Below, in pieces: positions 25,707 through 37,746 of a stretch of 64,000 nt of DNA. Within the stretch, counting starts at the first letter, position 1. Each line of letters starts with the position of its first letter. Under the pieces are notes generated by a model. It was not told the origin of the DNA. It saw nothing but the letters and a program-made list of their open reading frames with translations, and made no database searches. The position numbers and the translations under genes are program-made. The stretch covers positions 17,140,160-17,204,159 of the forward strand of contig NC_083601.1 in the NCBI RefSeq assembly GCF_029168945.1, given 5' to 3'. This stretch comes from Cannabis sativa. Its lineage: Eukaryota > Streptophyta > Magnoliopsida > Rosales > Cannabaceae.

Positions 25707-26316
25707 GGCCAGCCCCTTTTGGTGGAACCTGGGTTTTGTCCCAGGTGTCGCGGCCTGACTTGGGCATGCCGCGACTCGCCCTCGTGATTTTGGGCAGTTT
25801 TGTGTCGAACTTTGAAAATTCATAACTTTTGATTCCGAACTCCGATTTGGGAGTTCTTTATATCGTTGGAAAGCTCGTTCCGAGCTCTGTATGATTATCT
25901 GAATTTTAAATGCCATGATTGAATTTTATGAGTATGGAATCAGGGGTTAACCCTAAGTGTGAAATATCCCGAATTTGTGTGACTAGGATTACCGGCACCT
26001 GATCAGGAGCACCCGGGGATTTGGAATCTCTGACATTGCTGGAAAACAGGTAAGATAGTGATTAGCACGTAGAGTATGCGCAGTGGCGCTTATATTGAGA
26101 ATGATATGCATGAATGTTTAGTAACCGGGATTAGGGTTATTACCCTAATAGGAACGGTCTAATAGCCTAGGGTTATTACCCTAGTGATATATGTGTATAA
26201 ATGCCATGCCATGTTAATTGAAATAAGATTTACGGATTACGCGCTCAAGGAATAATTAGGTTGGACTCGGTAACCATAACCGAGATGAACCAATTCTAAG
26301 GCCTTAATGTATTTAG

Positions 26317-26446
26317 ACGTGTGAGAGCAACACGTGGATCTACGCCATGTAGATTTAAATAGATGTGTGAGCACAACACATAGGTCTACGCCACGTAGAC
26401 ATAAATGGGCATGTCAGTGTGATATGCAGGTCTGTGTCATACAGAC
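26317..26446. repeat. Three 46-bp tandem units, each with two hairpins whose stems co-vary
   Basis: First hairpin of each unit: ACGTGT/ACACGT (26317-26335), ATGTGT/ACACAT (26363-26381), GCATGTC/GATATGC with one G-T wobble (26409-26427). Second hairpin: ATCTAC/GTAGAT (26338-26354), GTCTAC/GTAGAC (26384-26400), GTCTGT/ACAGAC (26430-26446). Second-hairpin loops are GCCAT, GCCAC and GTCAT. Starts are spaced exactly 46 bases. Confidence 0.92.
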
Positions 26447-26933
26447 ATATGTGAATGGCATATTTGTTTAAATAGTATGATGAGCATATTATATTTGTTA
26501 TGATTTATACTGTCTTGATGGGCTTGGCTCACGGGTGCTCTACTGTGCAGGAAAGGGTAAGGCATTAGCTGATCAGCCATGACTTTTAGGAGCTGGGCGA
26601 AGAATGTACATGTTCGAGCCATATCAGACCAAGCGGGTTAAGGGTCTACCAGTGATGAACTTTTGAATTCTATTTTGCTGTTTAGGTCGGCTAGAAAGAA
26701 AAGACTTGTAATAGAGTTTGTAAAGATTTTTGGGATCCCAACTGTTTAAAAGTTTAAATATATTGCAAGTTTATTTTCATTCTGTTTAATATAAAAGTTT
26801 AAATTCTGCGCTATTTTGATTAGTAATCCCGATTAGGTGATTAGGGTTTCATAAATATTTTGGGTAGCGTGCCTAATTATTTAGGGCGTTACAAGAAGGC
26901 TATAAATATTACATCTTATTTGTTGATGACTTC

Positions 26934-28148
26934 TGTTACGAATTTTATAAATAATACGCAAGTGTACGTAATGAAGTAGTAAGCTCACACAGGTGAGGTC
27001 GAACCACAGGGAATTGAACTGAGTACCACTAGATTAAATCTATGTTTCTATTTGGCAAATCAATATTTTTTTTCAAGTTCAATAATCGAATAAAAATTCA
27101 AGAAGCTAAAAGAGACAATAAAAATTAATCAGAAATGAGAGGATAGGGAAGAGAATCCTGTTGATAAGTTTACCCAATTGTTAATACCTAATTACTATTC
27201 CAGTTCTTGTTGTGAATGACAGATTAATCAAATTACCTAGCTCTTTTTAGATCTTCTAGGTTCTAGATCTCCTGCTCTCTAATTAATCTCTTAATTAGAA
27301 TTGCCTAAAATCTGCATTAAGTAATAATCTAAGAAGTCACAAAAGTCATGTAAATACCGTCGTTCTACAAAAACTTAGGTTATCAAAATTTTAGCATTCT
27401 CAATTCTCACTTTTTAGATTTCGAATTGAGATCATAGACATGCAAAAGGTGATCAAGCTTTAACATGGAAATAACACAGATAAGGATAATACACAATCAA
27501 AATGAACAGGAATGACAATTAACATTAACTAGGGCAAACTTTAACCAACATTCATCATCTTCCCTAAATGGAAGATTAGCTCATGTTCAAATCCATAACC
27601 ATTCCTAAAACAGAATTCAACATAAAGAAATTAAAAAGGAAGAGAGAAAGAAACTGTAGGTGGAATGACTCTGGATCTTCTCTCTGCTCCTCAAGCCGCT
27701 TTCCACTACGTTTTAGGTCTCAAAATTGCCTCCTCTAATTTCCAATCGCAGTTTTCTTTTTATTTCTCGTTTTCAGGGTTCAACGGACGAAATTACCCTC
27801 GCTTGTACAGGCTCTCACCGCGGCCATGGCTTCCTCCGCCGCGGCGACTGTTGACGTGGCCACGACGGTGAAAGCTCTCGCCGCGGCTACTGAAGCCCCC
27901 AAAAATGGTCTCTCTGCCATTCGACTTATGGCCACGGCCATGGTCAGGCTCGCCCCGCCCAAAAGTGCACCGAGCCTCAATTTGGCATTTTTCTTGGCTC
28001 CACTTGTCCTTTATTGCACTTTTGTACCCCGGGACTTCCATAACTTCGAGAAACCTGAAAACATAGAAAACAAGCGCAATTCTGTCCTAAAACCTCGAAA
28101 AAACGAACATAATAGTGATCCAGAACATAGGCTAGAAATAGCCTAACA
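26934..28148 (-). mobile_element. Solo LTR (1215 bp) of a third LTR family
   Basis: Starts TGTTACGAATTTTATAAAT and ends GCCTAACA, with the perfect 5-bp duplication ACTTC at 26929-26933 and 28149-28153. The phrase TTCCCTGTGGTTCGACC read on the minus strand near 26995-27015 is usual near the 3' end of LTRs, so sense is probably minus. A GC-rich patch (27790-27985) gives several overlapping open frames that I judge meaningless. Gypsy is likely but not proven. Confidence 0.88.
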
Positions 28149-28153
28149 ACTTC

Positions 28154-28770
28154 ACTAAGTATAGCTGGATATACCCTATGAAAAATAAAACAGAGGGTGT
28201 CCCCATCTTTCTCACATTCAAAGTATTTGTTGAGAACCAATTTGATTTTAAAATAAAAGGTATGCAAACCGATTGGGGAGGAGAGTATAGAAAGTTGCAA
28301 CCTATTCTTCAAAATCTAGGCATTCTATTCAGACATCCATGCCCACATACTCATCCTCAACAAAGAAGAGTAGAAAGAAAATATCGCCATGTCACAGAAA
28401 TGGGTCTAACTATGTTAGCCAAAGCCAACACGCCACTTAAATTCTGGTGGGATGCCTTTGTTTCAGTTGTCTTCCTTATTAACAGGCTTCCCACTATAGT
28501 TAATCAGTACAAATCCCCATATGAAAGCCTGTATAAAATCATACCAGATTATCAATTCCTTAAAACATTTGGATGTGCTTGCTTTCCCTACCTTAGACCC
28601 TACAATACACATAAATTTGAATTTAAAACCTCCAAATGTGTCTTTCTTAGTTACAACCCATTTCACAAAGGTTATAGATGCCTACACTTATCAGGTCAAA
28701 CTTATATAGCTAGGAGAGTCAATTTTAATGAATCTAAATTTCCATACTCCTCCATGTTCTCTATCAAACA
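28154..28770 (+). pseudogene. copia integrase core, fragment
   Basis: Resumes the integrase after the third solo LTR: WIYPMKNKTEG, FKIKGMQTDWGGEYR, HPQQRRVERKYRHVTE, FGCACFPYLRPYN. The Asp of TDWGGE and the later Glu of the catalytic triad are visible. The frame stops at 28772, and integrase C-terminus and linker remnants continue in other frames to about 29250. Confidence 0.88.
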
Positions 28771-29249
28771 ATAGTCCTCTGTTCATATGCACAAAAATCT
28801 TTTAGCACCAACATTTGTTATTCCAGTCTTGCATAATGATCCCCCATCATTCCCACCTATATAATTTGGTTCCCTCCCTAAACAAATCAATGACACAGAA
28901 TATGAGCAACATGATCCTCACAGTCCTACACCACAACCTCATGTTCATAACAATCCCACCCCATCAGCTCATAGCAATCAAAGCAATTTTCAGTCAAATG
29001 AATTGTCTGCTGAATCCCTCATACCTACTGTCCATATTCCCCATTTACCACCCCCATTGCCTCAAAGACATCATATGCAAACAAGATCAAAATCTGGTAT
29101 TTACAAACCAAAAGTTTATATGGTAACAACCACCCAACATCAGGTTTATGATACTCCAAGAACTGTTAAACATGCTCTAAGTTTGCCTCAATGGAAGAAT
29201 GCAATGGATCGAGAGAATATTGCTCTCAAAAAGCAAAAGACCTAGATAT

Positions 29250-30646
29250 TGGTGCTTTACTCTCCTAACATGAATCTATTAACCAAGAAATTGATTTTCA
29301 GAGTCAATATCACAAAGATGGAAGCCTAGATAAATTCAAGGCCAGGTTAGTTGCAAGGGGTTTTCAACAAACTCCTAACCTTGACTTTAGAGATACATTC
29401 AGTCCTGTCATAAAAGCATCCACAATACGAATTATTTTTAGTTTAGTTGTCACTTTTCAATGGGACATTCGTCATATTGATGTGAATAATGTATTTTTGA
29501 ATGGCGAAATTCAAGAAAAAGTTTACATGAAGCAACCAGTAGGTTTTGAAGATCTAGAAAAAACAGATCATGTTTGTTTGCTCCAAAGGTCTCTCTATGG
29601 TTTAAGACAAGCTCCACGTGCCTGGTTTGACAAGCTTAAAATAGAATTGATTTAATGGGATTTTGACTGAATCTGTATCTGATACTTCTCTGTTCTATAT
29701 GAACATACAAGGCAACTTACTACTAGCTCTAGTGTATGTAGATGATCTTTTAATTACTAGAGGTGATTCCACTGCTGTATCCAAACTTATCTCAGATCTC
29801 CACACTCAATTTGCACTAAAATCTCTTGGTTAAGTAAGCTACTTTCCCAGTTTTAAAGTGTACATAAATTCTTTAGGGTTGTATCTTACTCAGTCCAAAT
29901 ATGTTGCTGTTCTCCTTGATAAAACTCAGTTTGATGATGCAAAAGCTTGCTCAACTCCAATGATACAAGCCAATAAACTGGCTCTTGATGACAATCCTTC
30001 TTTTGATAGCCCCGCCTTATATAGAAGCACCATTGGAGCACTTCAATATCTCACATTAACCAGGCCAGACCTTGCATATTGTGTAAACAAGCTGAGTCAA
30101 TTTTTAAAGGCACCAACAACCAATCACTTGAATTCTTGTAAACGGGTCCTCGGATATATCAAGGGCACCATAGATCTTGGTTTACATTTCAGGCCTTCAA
30201 ACATGCTTCATTTAGAAGCATATTCTGATGCTGACTGGGCCTCCAGTTTAGATGACAGAAAGTCGACATCTGGTTTCTGTCTATTTTTGGGTTGAAATCT
30301 TGTCAACTAGAGTTCTAGAAAACAACAAGCTGTTTCTCGATCGAGCACATAATCCGAATATCATGCCTTAGCTTCAGCAACTACTGAACTTGTGTGGATA
30401 ACATCTTTACTTACAGAAATAGGAATACAATTGCATAAACAGCCTCCTACCCTTTGGTGCAATAATCAAAGTGCTCGAGCACTTGCTTTAAATCCAGTGT
30501 TTCACACTAGAACCAAACATATTGAGTTGGATGTTCACTACATCAGATCTCAAATTGCAAAAAAGAAACTTCAAGTCTGCTACATTCCAAAAGAAGATCA
30601 AACAACTGATCTCTTTACCAAACCTCTGTCATATCCTAGGTTTTAA
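29250..30646 (+). pseudogene. copia reverse transcriptase and RNase H, broken
   Basis: RT motifs in broken frames: LDKFKARLVARGFQQ, HIDVNNVFLNGEI, LYGLRQAPRAWFDK, then stops and a shift around 29655-29690, and ALVYVDDLLIT with the active-site YVDD near 29740. RNase H follows with DADWASSLDDRKSTSG, a stop near 30294, LWCNNQSA, HTRTKHIELDVH and DLFTKPL. At least five disabling changes are visible. Confidence 0.9.
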
Positions 30647-30698
30647 TTCTTATGTAACAAACTGTATCTTGAACACTCCAAATACAGTTTGAAGGGGG

Positions 30699-30928
30699 TA
30701 TTAGTGAACGCAGTTAGTTATAGTTAGTTATTCCAACTGTGCGTGTAGGATAAGAGTTTGTTACTCTTCACAGCTGGACAGTTAGTTTTCCTAACTAAAT
30801 TTCTGTTCCTAACTGTATTTTTGTTATGCATTGTATTGTACTCACTTCATATATAAATACAATCATTTCTTAGAGCTGAGTAACAGTTTTTACTCAAGCT
30901 TATTTTCTCTCAAATTAGTTTCTCAACT
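30699..30928 (+). repeat. 3' LTR of the copia element
   Basis: 230 bp, colinear with the 5' LTR, preceded by GAAGGGGG (30691-30698) and followed by the target duplication GTCAT. Confidence 0.92.
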
Positions 30929-30958
30929 GTCATATTTTTTTGAGATAAAATATTATTA

Positions 30959-31403
30959 CAGTAGAACCTCTATCCAAGAATACACTTGGGACCAAGTAAA
31001 TTATATTCTAATTGAGAGGTTATAACTAAATATAGTTATACTAGAAAAAAAAATAAAAAACCAAAAAATATCAATGTAACAATAATAACAATAAATAATC
31101 ATTAATACTATATCATAATATAAATATTTTAGAGTAAATATAATTTTATACATGTATTATAATTTAAAATAAAATTATTAATTTTACATAAATAAATTTA
31201 CAAAATACATGTATATATTTTATTAAGATGTAATTATTCTTATATAGAGGTATACTTTGTTAATACGGGACTTAGAAAATGTATAACTAATTACAATTTA
31301 GAGGTTATTCTTATTTATAACTGGCCCAAATCGGGACTTGATTTTTCTATAACAAATTAAAGGTTATTCTTGAATAGAGTATTCTTAAATAGAGGTTCTA
31401 CTG
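30959..31403. mobile_element. Emigrant-like (pogo/Tc1-mariner) MITE, 445 bp
   Basis: Terminal inverted repeats CAGTAGAACCTCTAT / ATAGAGGTTCTACTG, flanked by TA on both sides (30957-30958, 31404-31405). The ends and the nearby TTGGGACCAAG phrase closely resemble the Emigrant/Lemi1 pogo-derived MITEs of other eudicots. No coding capacity. Confidence 0.85.
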
Positions 31404-31419
31404 TATATTAAAAAGAATT

Positions 31420-34268
31420 ATAATACAATAGTCATTAGAGGAGGTGGCAATTTCTCCATCCATATACGTTCAGTGTCCACCGAGAGAGCATATTTTGCTA
31501 AAGAATAAGCAACAATATTTCCAGATCTAAAAACATGTGAGATATAACACCTGGGAAATTGGACATGAGAATAGAAATATCTTTTAACAAACTATGAAAA
31601 TCAGAAACACTAAACTTTGAAGTTTGCAATCCTTTGACCATTAAAAGAGAATCTGTCTCATTGTAGTGAATACGTATGTTCATATCTTTAAGCCATTGCA
31701 TACTAAACATAAAAGCTAATGCTTTCATCACTTCTGGTTTAAAGTAGCCAAGATAAGGTTTTGACATTGCAGTGATAACCTGTCCTTAAGAATCTCGTAA
31801 AACAGCCCCAAAACCAGACTTGCGATTCATAGTGTTCACAGTGGCATCCGTGTTTAACTTCAGCTTGCCCGAAGGAGGATTCATCCATTTGGGCATCCCA
31901 ACTGAAGCTCTTGAAGATGAAGAACCGTCTTTGTGAAAACAACTTAAAGAAGAACGAGTTGAATGGTATTCACCTAAAAAAGAAATGGCAGTATAGAGAA
32001 GAACCTAAGGTGGTTTTGGTTTAGTGACATGCCTCTCTTTATTTCTTTCATTCCATAAGCTCCAAAGGATACAAAAGAATTGATCCACTTCTGATAGAGA
32101 CTAGGCTTCTGAAAGTATGAGCAATAAATCTTTAAGATTACTAGTCTCAGTAAGCAAAATCTCAAGAGAAAAGGAAGAATTTCTCCATACTTTTTTTGCC
32201 CTCTTACAATGAATGAGAGCATGAAAACTTGTTTCACAGTCGAAATTACATAAAACACAGTGGGGGGAGTCGCTGATGTGCCTTTTAAAAAGAGCAGCTG
32301 CAACAAGAAGGCAATCATGGATAACTTTCTACAAGAAAATTCTGAACTTAGAAGGGAGAGAAAGTGCCCATAATTTTTTCTACATTTGGACTGCCTGTTG
32401 TGAACCAGAAGAGAGTGACTAATCTGCAAAACTAGCAGCCAATTTATAACCTTATTTCATTGTGTAGCTATCGTTCGATTCATGATGCCAAACTAGCTGA
32501 TCTTCATGAGGAAAGATAGATAAAGGGATGTCTTGAATCTTCATAACATCGATGTGTAAGAAAAGACTGTTAAGAAGAGATAAGTCGCATTTTTTATCTT
32601 CAGTAATTAAGGCGCCTACTTTGAGATTCATAACATACCCCTTAAAGAATGAGGGCTTAAAAATTGTGTGACTAGGCAGCCACGGATCAGTAGCACAATT
32701 GATGTTCAAGCCATTACCAACTTTTCATCGAAGACCTTGTTGAAGAAGTTATTTACCCCAAACAATACCTCTCCAAGTCATTGAAGGATAAGAGCCACTT
32801 TCAGCATCAATGAATGATGAATTCTTAAAGTAACGGTGCTTTAATAATCTGCTAAGGAGTGAAGATGGATTAGAAAGGATTCGTCAAGCTTATTTTGCTA
32901 GTAGAGCTTGATTGAAATGCACATAGCTTTTGAATCCCATGCCTCCTTTGCCCTTAGAATGACATAGAGCATTCCAAGTTTTCCAGTGAATACTAGTGCC
33001 AGAAGCATTTGAACCCTAGCAAAATATATTCATCATCTTCTCTATTTGATCAATTATTTTCTTAGAGAGTCAGAAATAACTCATAGCATATGTGGGAATA
33101 GCTTGAGCCACTACATTAAGAAGAATATCTTTGCCACCTACTGAGAATAACTTTTCTTGACAAGCCGAAAGAAGATTCCACAACTTGTCTTTTATTTCTC
33201 CCAAAAAAAACTTTTTATCTCATCTCGAATAGGAAGGGAGCCCCAAATAGCGTTCATGACAAGGTTGGGTTAGCATATGTAAATGTTGCTGAAAAGAATC
33301 CTTAGTTGCTTGTTAAGTGTTAGGCGAGAAGGAAAGAACTGATTTATATGTGTTTAAGCGTTGTCCGGAAGCTTGACAATAACAATTAAGGTTTGCTCGA
33401 CAAAGTATGAGGCTATCATCAGCAATGAACAAGTGTGAAACTAATGGAGCACTACGAGAAATCTTCAAGCCATGAAGTGAACCATTATTTTCCTCATTTT
33501 ATAATAATCTTGAAAGACCTTCAGCACAAATAATGAATAGGTAAGGAGATAAAGGGTCTCCCTGTCTCAAATATCATTATGGGATAATATTACCTTAAAC
33601 CGAACCATTTAGCTGGAAAGAGTAAGTGACGGTGGAGATGCATCGGATGATAAGAGCAACCAGGGAAGGAGCAAAACCCAATGTGAGCATCATTCCTTGA
33701 ATAAAATGCCATTCTACTTTGTTAAAAGCTTTGATCATGTTAAGTTTAATAGCCGAATAACCTTGTTTACATCTCTTTAGATGTTTAAGGGAATGAATGA
33801 GCTCAAAAACAACAAGGACGTTGTCTGTAATAAGGCAAGATGGCAAAAAAGCACTTTGCGATTTCAAGATTACTAGGAAAGATGAGGCTTCATCCTTAGA
33901 ACAATGGTCTTGAATACCAACTTGTACAACACATTACACAAACTAATAGGTCGAAGATGAGTCATTGACTGAGGCTTTTTGATTTTTGGAATAAGCGTAA
34001 TGAGAGTAGTGTTAAAAGATGAAGGATCTCCACCATCATTAAGGACTTTCAGAACAGATTGAGTGACAACTTCACCAATAATGTGCCAGTAATTGGTATA
34101 AAACATGACCGACATCTCATCCAAACTTGGGCTACCATCGCCAGTCATGGACTTCAAAGCCGCATAAACCCCTTCTGCTGGGAGAGGCGAGGTTAGAGCA
34201 GAGTTAACCTCATTAGAAACCAAGAAAGAAATTGTTGCAAGTACAACTTGTATAGCAGCAGTATTATT
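31420..34268 (-). pseudogene. L1-type LINE (copy 1), RT C-terminal part to RNase H, decayed
   Basis: Read on the minus strand from 34223: SLDEMSVMFYTNYW and LRPISLCNVLYKLVFKTIV (RT), then QSAFLPSCLITDNVLVV, IKLNMIKAFNKVEWHFIQ (33595-33867), the zf-RVT region, and an RNase H-like end with HYNETDSLLMVKGLQ (31498-31767). Many stops and shifts. The upstream part lies at 44380-45050 across the LTR element that split it. The 3' end is close to 31420, but I could not define the poly(A) tail or target duplication. Confidence 0.82.
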
Positions 34269-36162
34269 TGTTGGAATTTATTTTACCAGGATCTTAGATC
34301 TACTCACAAGTATGTTGTTTAACACCCTAAATATGAACTTTCTAAAACGATAAATAAACACATATAAAGTTAAGAAAACCTTACATTGGTAGCAGCGGAA
34401 TAATATGTGTCCTTCCACTCAGATCTCTAACCCTTGTATCCTTTCTGTTGCAGAGTATTATCAAGATCTGAGCCCGAATGTCCTTCTCTTTGAATGTGAT
34501 CCTTCACAGTCTTCCAATCTATAATTGAGGTATCACTTGCTGTGTGTGGGCACTACTCTATCACTATAGGGTTCGAAATTGTGAAGAAGAAAAGAGAGAG
34601 AGGTAGGGTCGGCTATAGAGAGAGAAAGTGGAAGGCTCAGTTTTTTTGAAAAAGGCAATCTTTGATTTTCTGATAAAAAGCTTGAAGAACTTGTTATTTT
34701 GACTGAGCCATCACTTTCTATTTATAGGCAACTATTAGGTTTAGGTTAGTAATTATTTGGCATTAAAATAATGAAAATATTAATTGAAAAACCCACTCAA
34801 GTGGCCGGCCACAGGTGTTATTGGGCCTCACTTGGATTTTGCAGTTTTCACAATTTTTATTTTTATTTTCTCAAAAACGCCATTTTTCCAATTCTAACCA
34901 TTTAAATGCCAAAACTAATTATTTAATAACTAAAATAGATTATTAAATAATATTGTCATTTAATATAATTATTAATTAGACATATAGAGTATCTTAATTA
35001 ATAAATAAACCTAGAATCTCTTTTCTTTACAATTTCACCCCTGCTTAGTGAAAATTCACAAATTAGACATAGTCTAACTTTAGAATTATAATTGATTAAT
35101 TATAAATCAATTAATGAGTCTTACAAGCAGTGTGGTCTCAACTAGAATGGGGACCATGGATCTATATGCTGAGCTTCCAATAAGCGAACCGAATTTACTA
35201 AGTAAATCCCTACTTATTAGTTCCTCGTTGAATCCACTCTTAGAACTTCGAATTGCACTCTCAGACTTATATAGAGAATTCTATATGTTTCACGATATAG
35301 ATATGCTATCTCATTTAACCATTGTTATAATCTTAATGTGATCAAAGATCCTCTATATAGATGATTTACATCGAGATGGGATAAATTTACCGTTTTCACC
35401 CCTCAATGTATTTGGCCCCTTAAAACACTTAACTACCTGTAAATGATGTTTTAGTGATCTAAGAATTAGTCACTGAAACAAGAGCTCATCCATTTACTTC
35501 TATTTAGCTAAGCTCGAAGGGAATCATCACTTGACTTCTATACACCAGTAGAAGCTATAGATTCCATATTTATGTTCAGCGCTCCCACTCAATCATACTA
35601 TCATGTTCCCAAAATATACGTATCACCCTGACCCAAAAATAGGCTTAACTAATAAATCAAAGAACATGAATAGCACTCCTGAGTTGAGCCTAAGCATATC
35701 AGGATTTAGATTCTTTTAATCTAAGATCAACTACTGATATTGACTTGGAAAGATACAACGGTAAGTTTATAATATCTTAACTAAGTTCAATATCGGTCCA
35801 GTCCAATGTATACTCCATACATTCGAAACCAGTATACTTTACCAATGTCCTGGAAAGAACATAACACTTACCTCAAGTGTAAGTACACATCATCGCTGAT
35901 TATCACATCAGTGTAAATCCAAAACATTGATGAAACAGGGACTTTGTCTTTTGAATCATATAATCACAATCACATTCCACTGTGTTGACAATACTGTAAT
36001 TGTGAATAAATATATGTTCTGGACTTAACAGATTTTGTGCATATATTAAACATATTAAACCATAAGCATGAAAAATTCATGCAAACATAAATCACTTCAA
36101 ATTTCTTAGATTGATTACTAATCAGATTGTAATGGGTTTTATTTAGGGCACAAAACCCAACA
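34269..36162 (-). repeat. 3' LTR (sense minus) of the gag-only element
   Basis: 1894 bp, same length as the partner at 42481-44374 and the solo LTR at 22180-24073. Short spurious open frames appear inside (for example 35114-35341, with a near-identical copy at 43326-43553 in the other LTR). Confidence 0.93.
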
Positions 36163-37746
36163 AACTCCCACTTGCACTAACATAAAACAAACTGTGCATT
36201 TCAATCAATCTGTTGTCTTGATCTTCAGATCAAGTGTAGTATATTTGAACCCACCCAAACTTCTGGAAACAAGTTCATAAAAACATTATGAAACATCCTT
36301 TACTATATGTTTTACTCATCAAGGAATACTGAAATCCTTACTGCTTATTAAGTACATCTAAATAAACAGAAGACATATCTCTCATATTTTAAAATTTGGA
36401 ACTGAGATAATGCAGTGTAGAATTTTCTTCAGTAAAAATAACTTTCTGGTAATTTCGAATTTACAAAGTTATAAATCTTCTCTGATAGAGCTTGAATTAT
36501 TATAGAATAACTCCTCCACCCCCAGAGTAACCACCATCTCAAAATCTTGAATGAGTTGGGGTAGATATAAGGATAACTAATATACAGCTCCTTAATATCT
36601 AACATGTAGATCACTTTCATAAATCTTTCTTGAGTATCTCCTAACGTTCGTTATTTGATTACATCTCAGATAGCTCCCACTCAATAGTAGATGTCTGGTT
36701 AAATAATACTTTTAACCTCTTATTGCTTGGAGGGATATCTAGTTGTGACTTATTGTATTAGTCTGAAACTGTAAGTTTCTTTTAAGACTAAATCATCAAC
36801 ATAGCAGACTAGTATTTGAAGTGAAAAATACTTGCTAGAGATTAAGTAATCAAATCAAGATACCATAAAATGTTATGAGGATTAGAATACTTGGCTCAAG
36901 TCATTCGAATAGAGTATGCAAGAATTCTTCTATCTTATTCTCATTATTCTGATAAATTATTTCTATCCACATGAATGGTTAGATTTGCTTTCTCAGTAGT
37001 GTTCTTAAGTTCCTATCACAAGTGTCAACCAAATGAAGATGGGTAAAGAATTTTAATATTCTCCCACTCAATTAAGGTAGTGTGATACATTATCAAAGAA
37101 CTTTATTGGTATCATTATTAATTACAGCAGCAAAACTAAACTGGAACATATAATTAAGATCAAGGATTTATACTGATAATAGCTAATTTATTATATTACT
37201 TCCATGTTTAAAGAAAATATGTGTTACAGAGAGTACTGTGGATTAAAGTCCACCCCTAAAGGTTATAAAGGTCATGATTCTCTAAGTGTTATAGAGATTA
37301 TGTGGAGTTGAATATATTCTAGAGTTCATTAGATATAAAAGATCGTTGAACTGCATATTATTCTTAACTTTTCTCCATCCCTATCAGATCAAAAGATCCT
37401 TTTATTAAACAAATTCTTAATAATTGTTTTAGAATTAACAATTATTCATAAACATAGAATTAATTTCCAGTGTTTATGTGGTAATAACTCTATGAAGAGT
37501 TTAAAAATATTATAGAATTTGTACCAATAATAAAAACACTTACACATACAAACATATAAATATAATTGGTAATTGTTGTTTAAGATAAAGTTGATGAAGC
37601 TCAATCTCATAAATTGCAATTTATTTGTAAAAGAAAAATTATAAAATTAAAGAAAAATTGTATTGCAACATTATGAGAAAAACAGGGAATAAAAATCCCA
37701 AACTAATATTCAAAATCCAAATTGTTTTTAAACTAAAACAATTAAT
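36163..37746. other. Non-coding 3' internal region of the gag-only element
   Basis: Between gag and the polypurine tract. No RT, integrase or RNase H motif was found on either strand. CTCCCACTCAAT-like phrases recall the LTR. This is where pol would be in an intact copia element. Confidence 0.6.

Larger units (their letters stand above)
24499..26893 (+). mobile_element. Solo LTR (2395 bp) of a Ty3-gypsy type element
   Basis: Starts TGTAATACCCTGAAATTAAG and ends GGGCGTTACA, with the perfect 5-bp duplication AGAAG at 24494-24498 and 26894-26898. TGTAAYACCC..RGNGTTACA ends are usual for plant chromovirus-like gypsy LTRs (Tekay/Del group), so the class is inferred from the ends. No internal domain remains. 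Contains a perfect GC-rich palindrome at 25683-25706 and a triple hairpin repeat at 26317-26446. Confidence 0.9.
20570..30928 (+). mobile_element. Ty1-copia retrotransposon, decayed, with three nested solo LTRs
   Basis: Two 230-bp LTRs (20570-20799, 30699-30928) are flanked by the perfect 5-bp duplication GTCAT (20565-20569, 30929-30933). The primer-binding site TGGTATCAGAACC directly follows the left LTR (initiator Met tRNA type), and a polypurine stretch GAAGGGGG precedes the right LTR. Order gag, protease, integrase, RT, RNase H identifies Ty1-copia; short LTRs and the gag wording suggest the Ale/Retrofit group. Without the three insertions (22180-24073, 24499-26893, 26934-28148 plus duplications) the element would be about 4.8 kb. 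Several in-frame stops and frameshifts make it inactive. Confidence 0.93.

Noticed and set aside
27780..28146. Overlapping GC-rich open frames on both strands
   Set aside because: They lie entirely inside the 1215-bp solo LTR and have no recognisable protein character.
36163..37746. Hidden pol region in the gag-only element
   Set aside because: Both strands were read for RT, integrase and RNase H motifs; none was seen.
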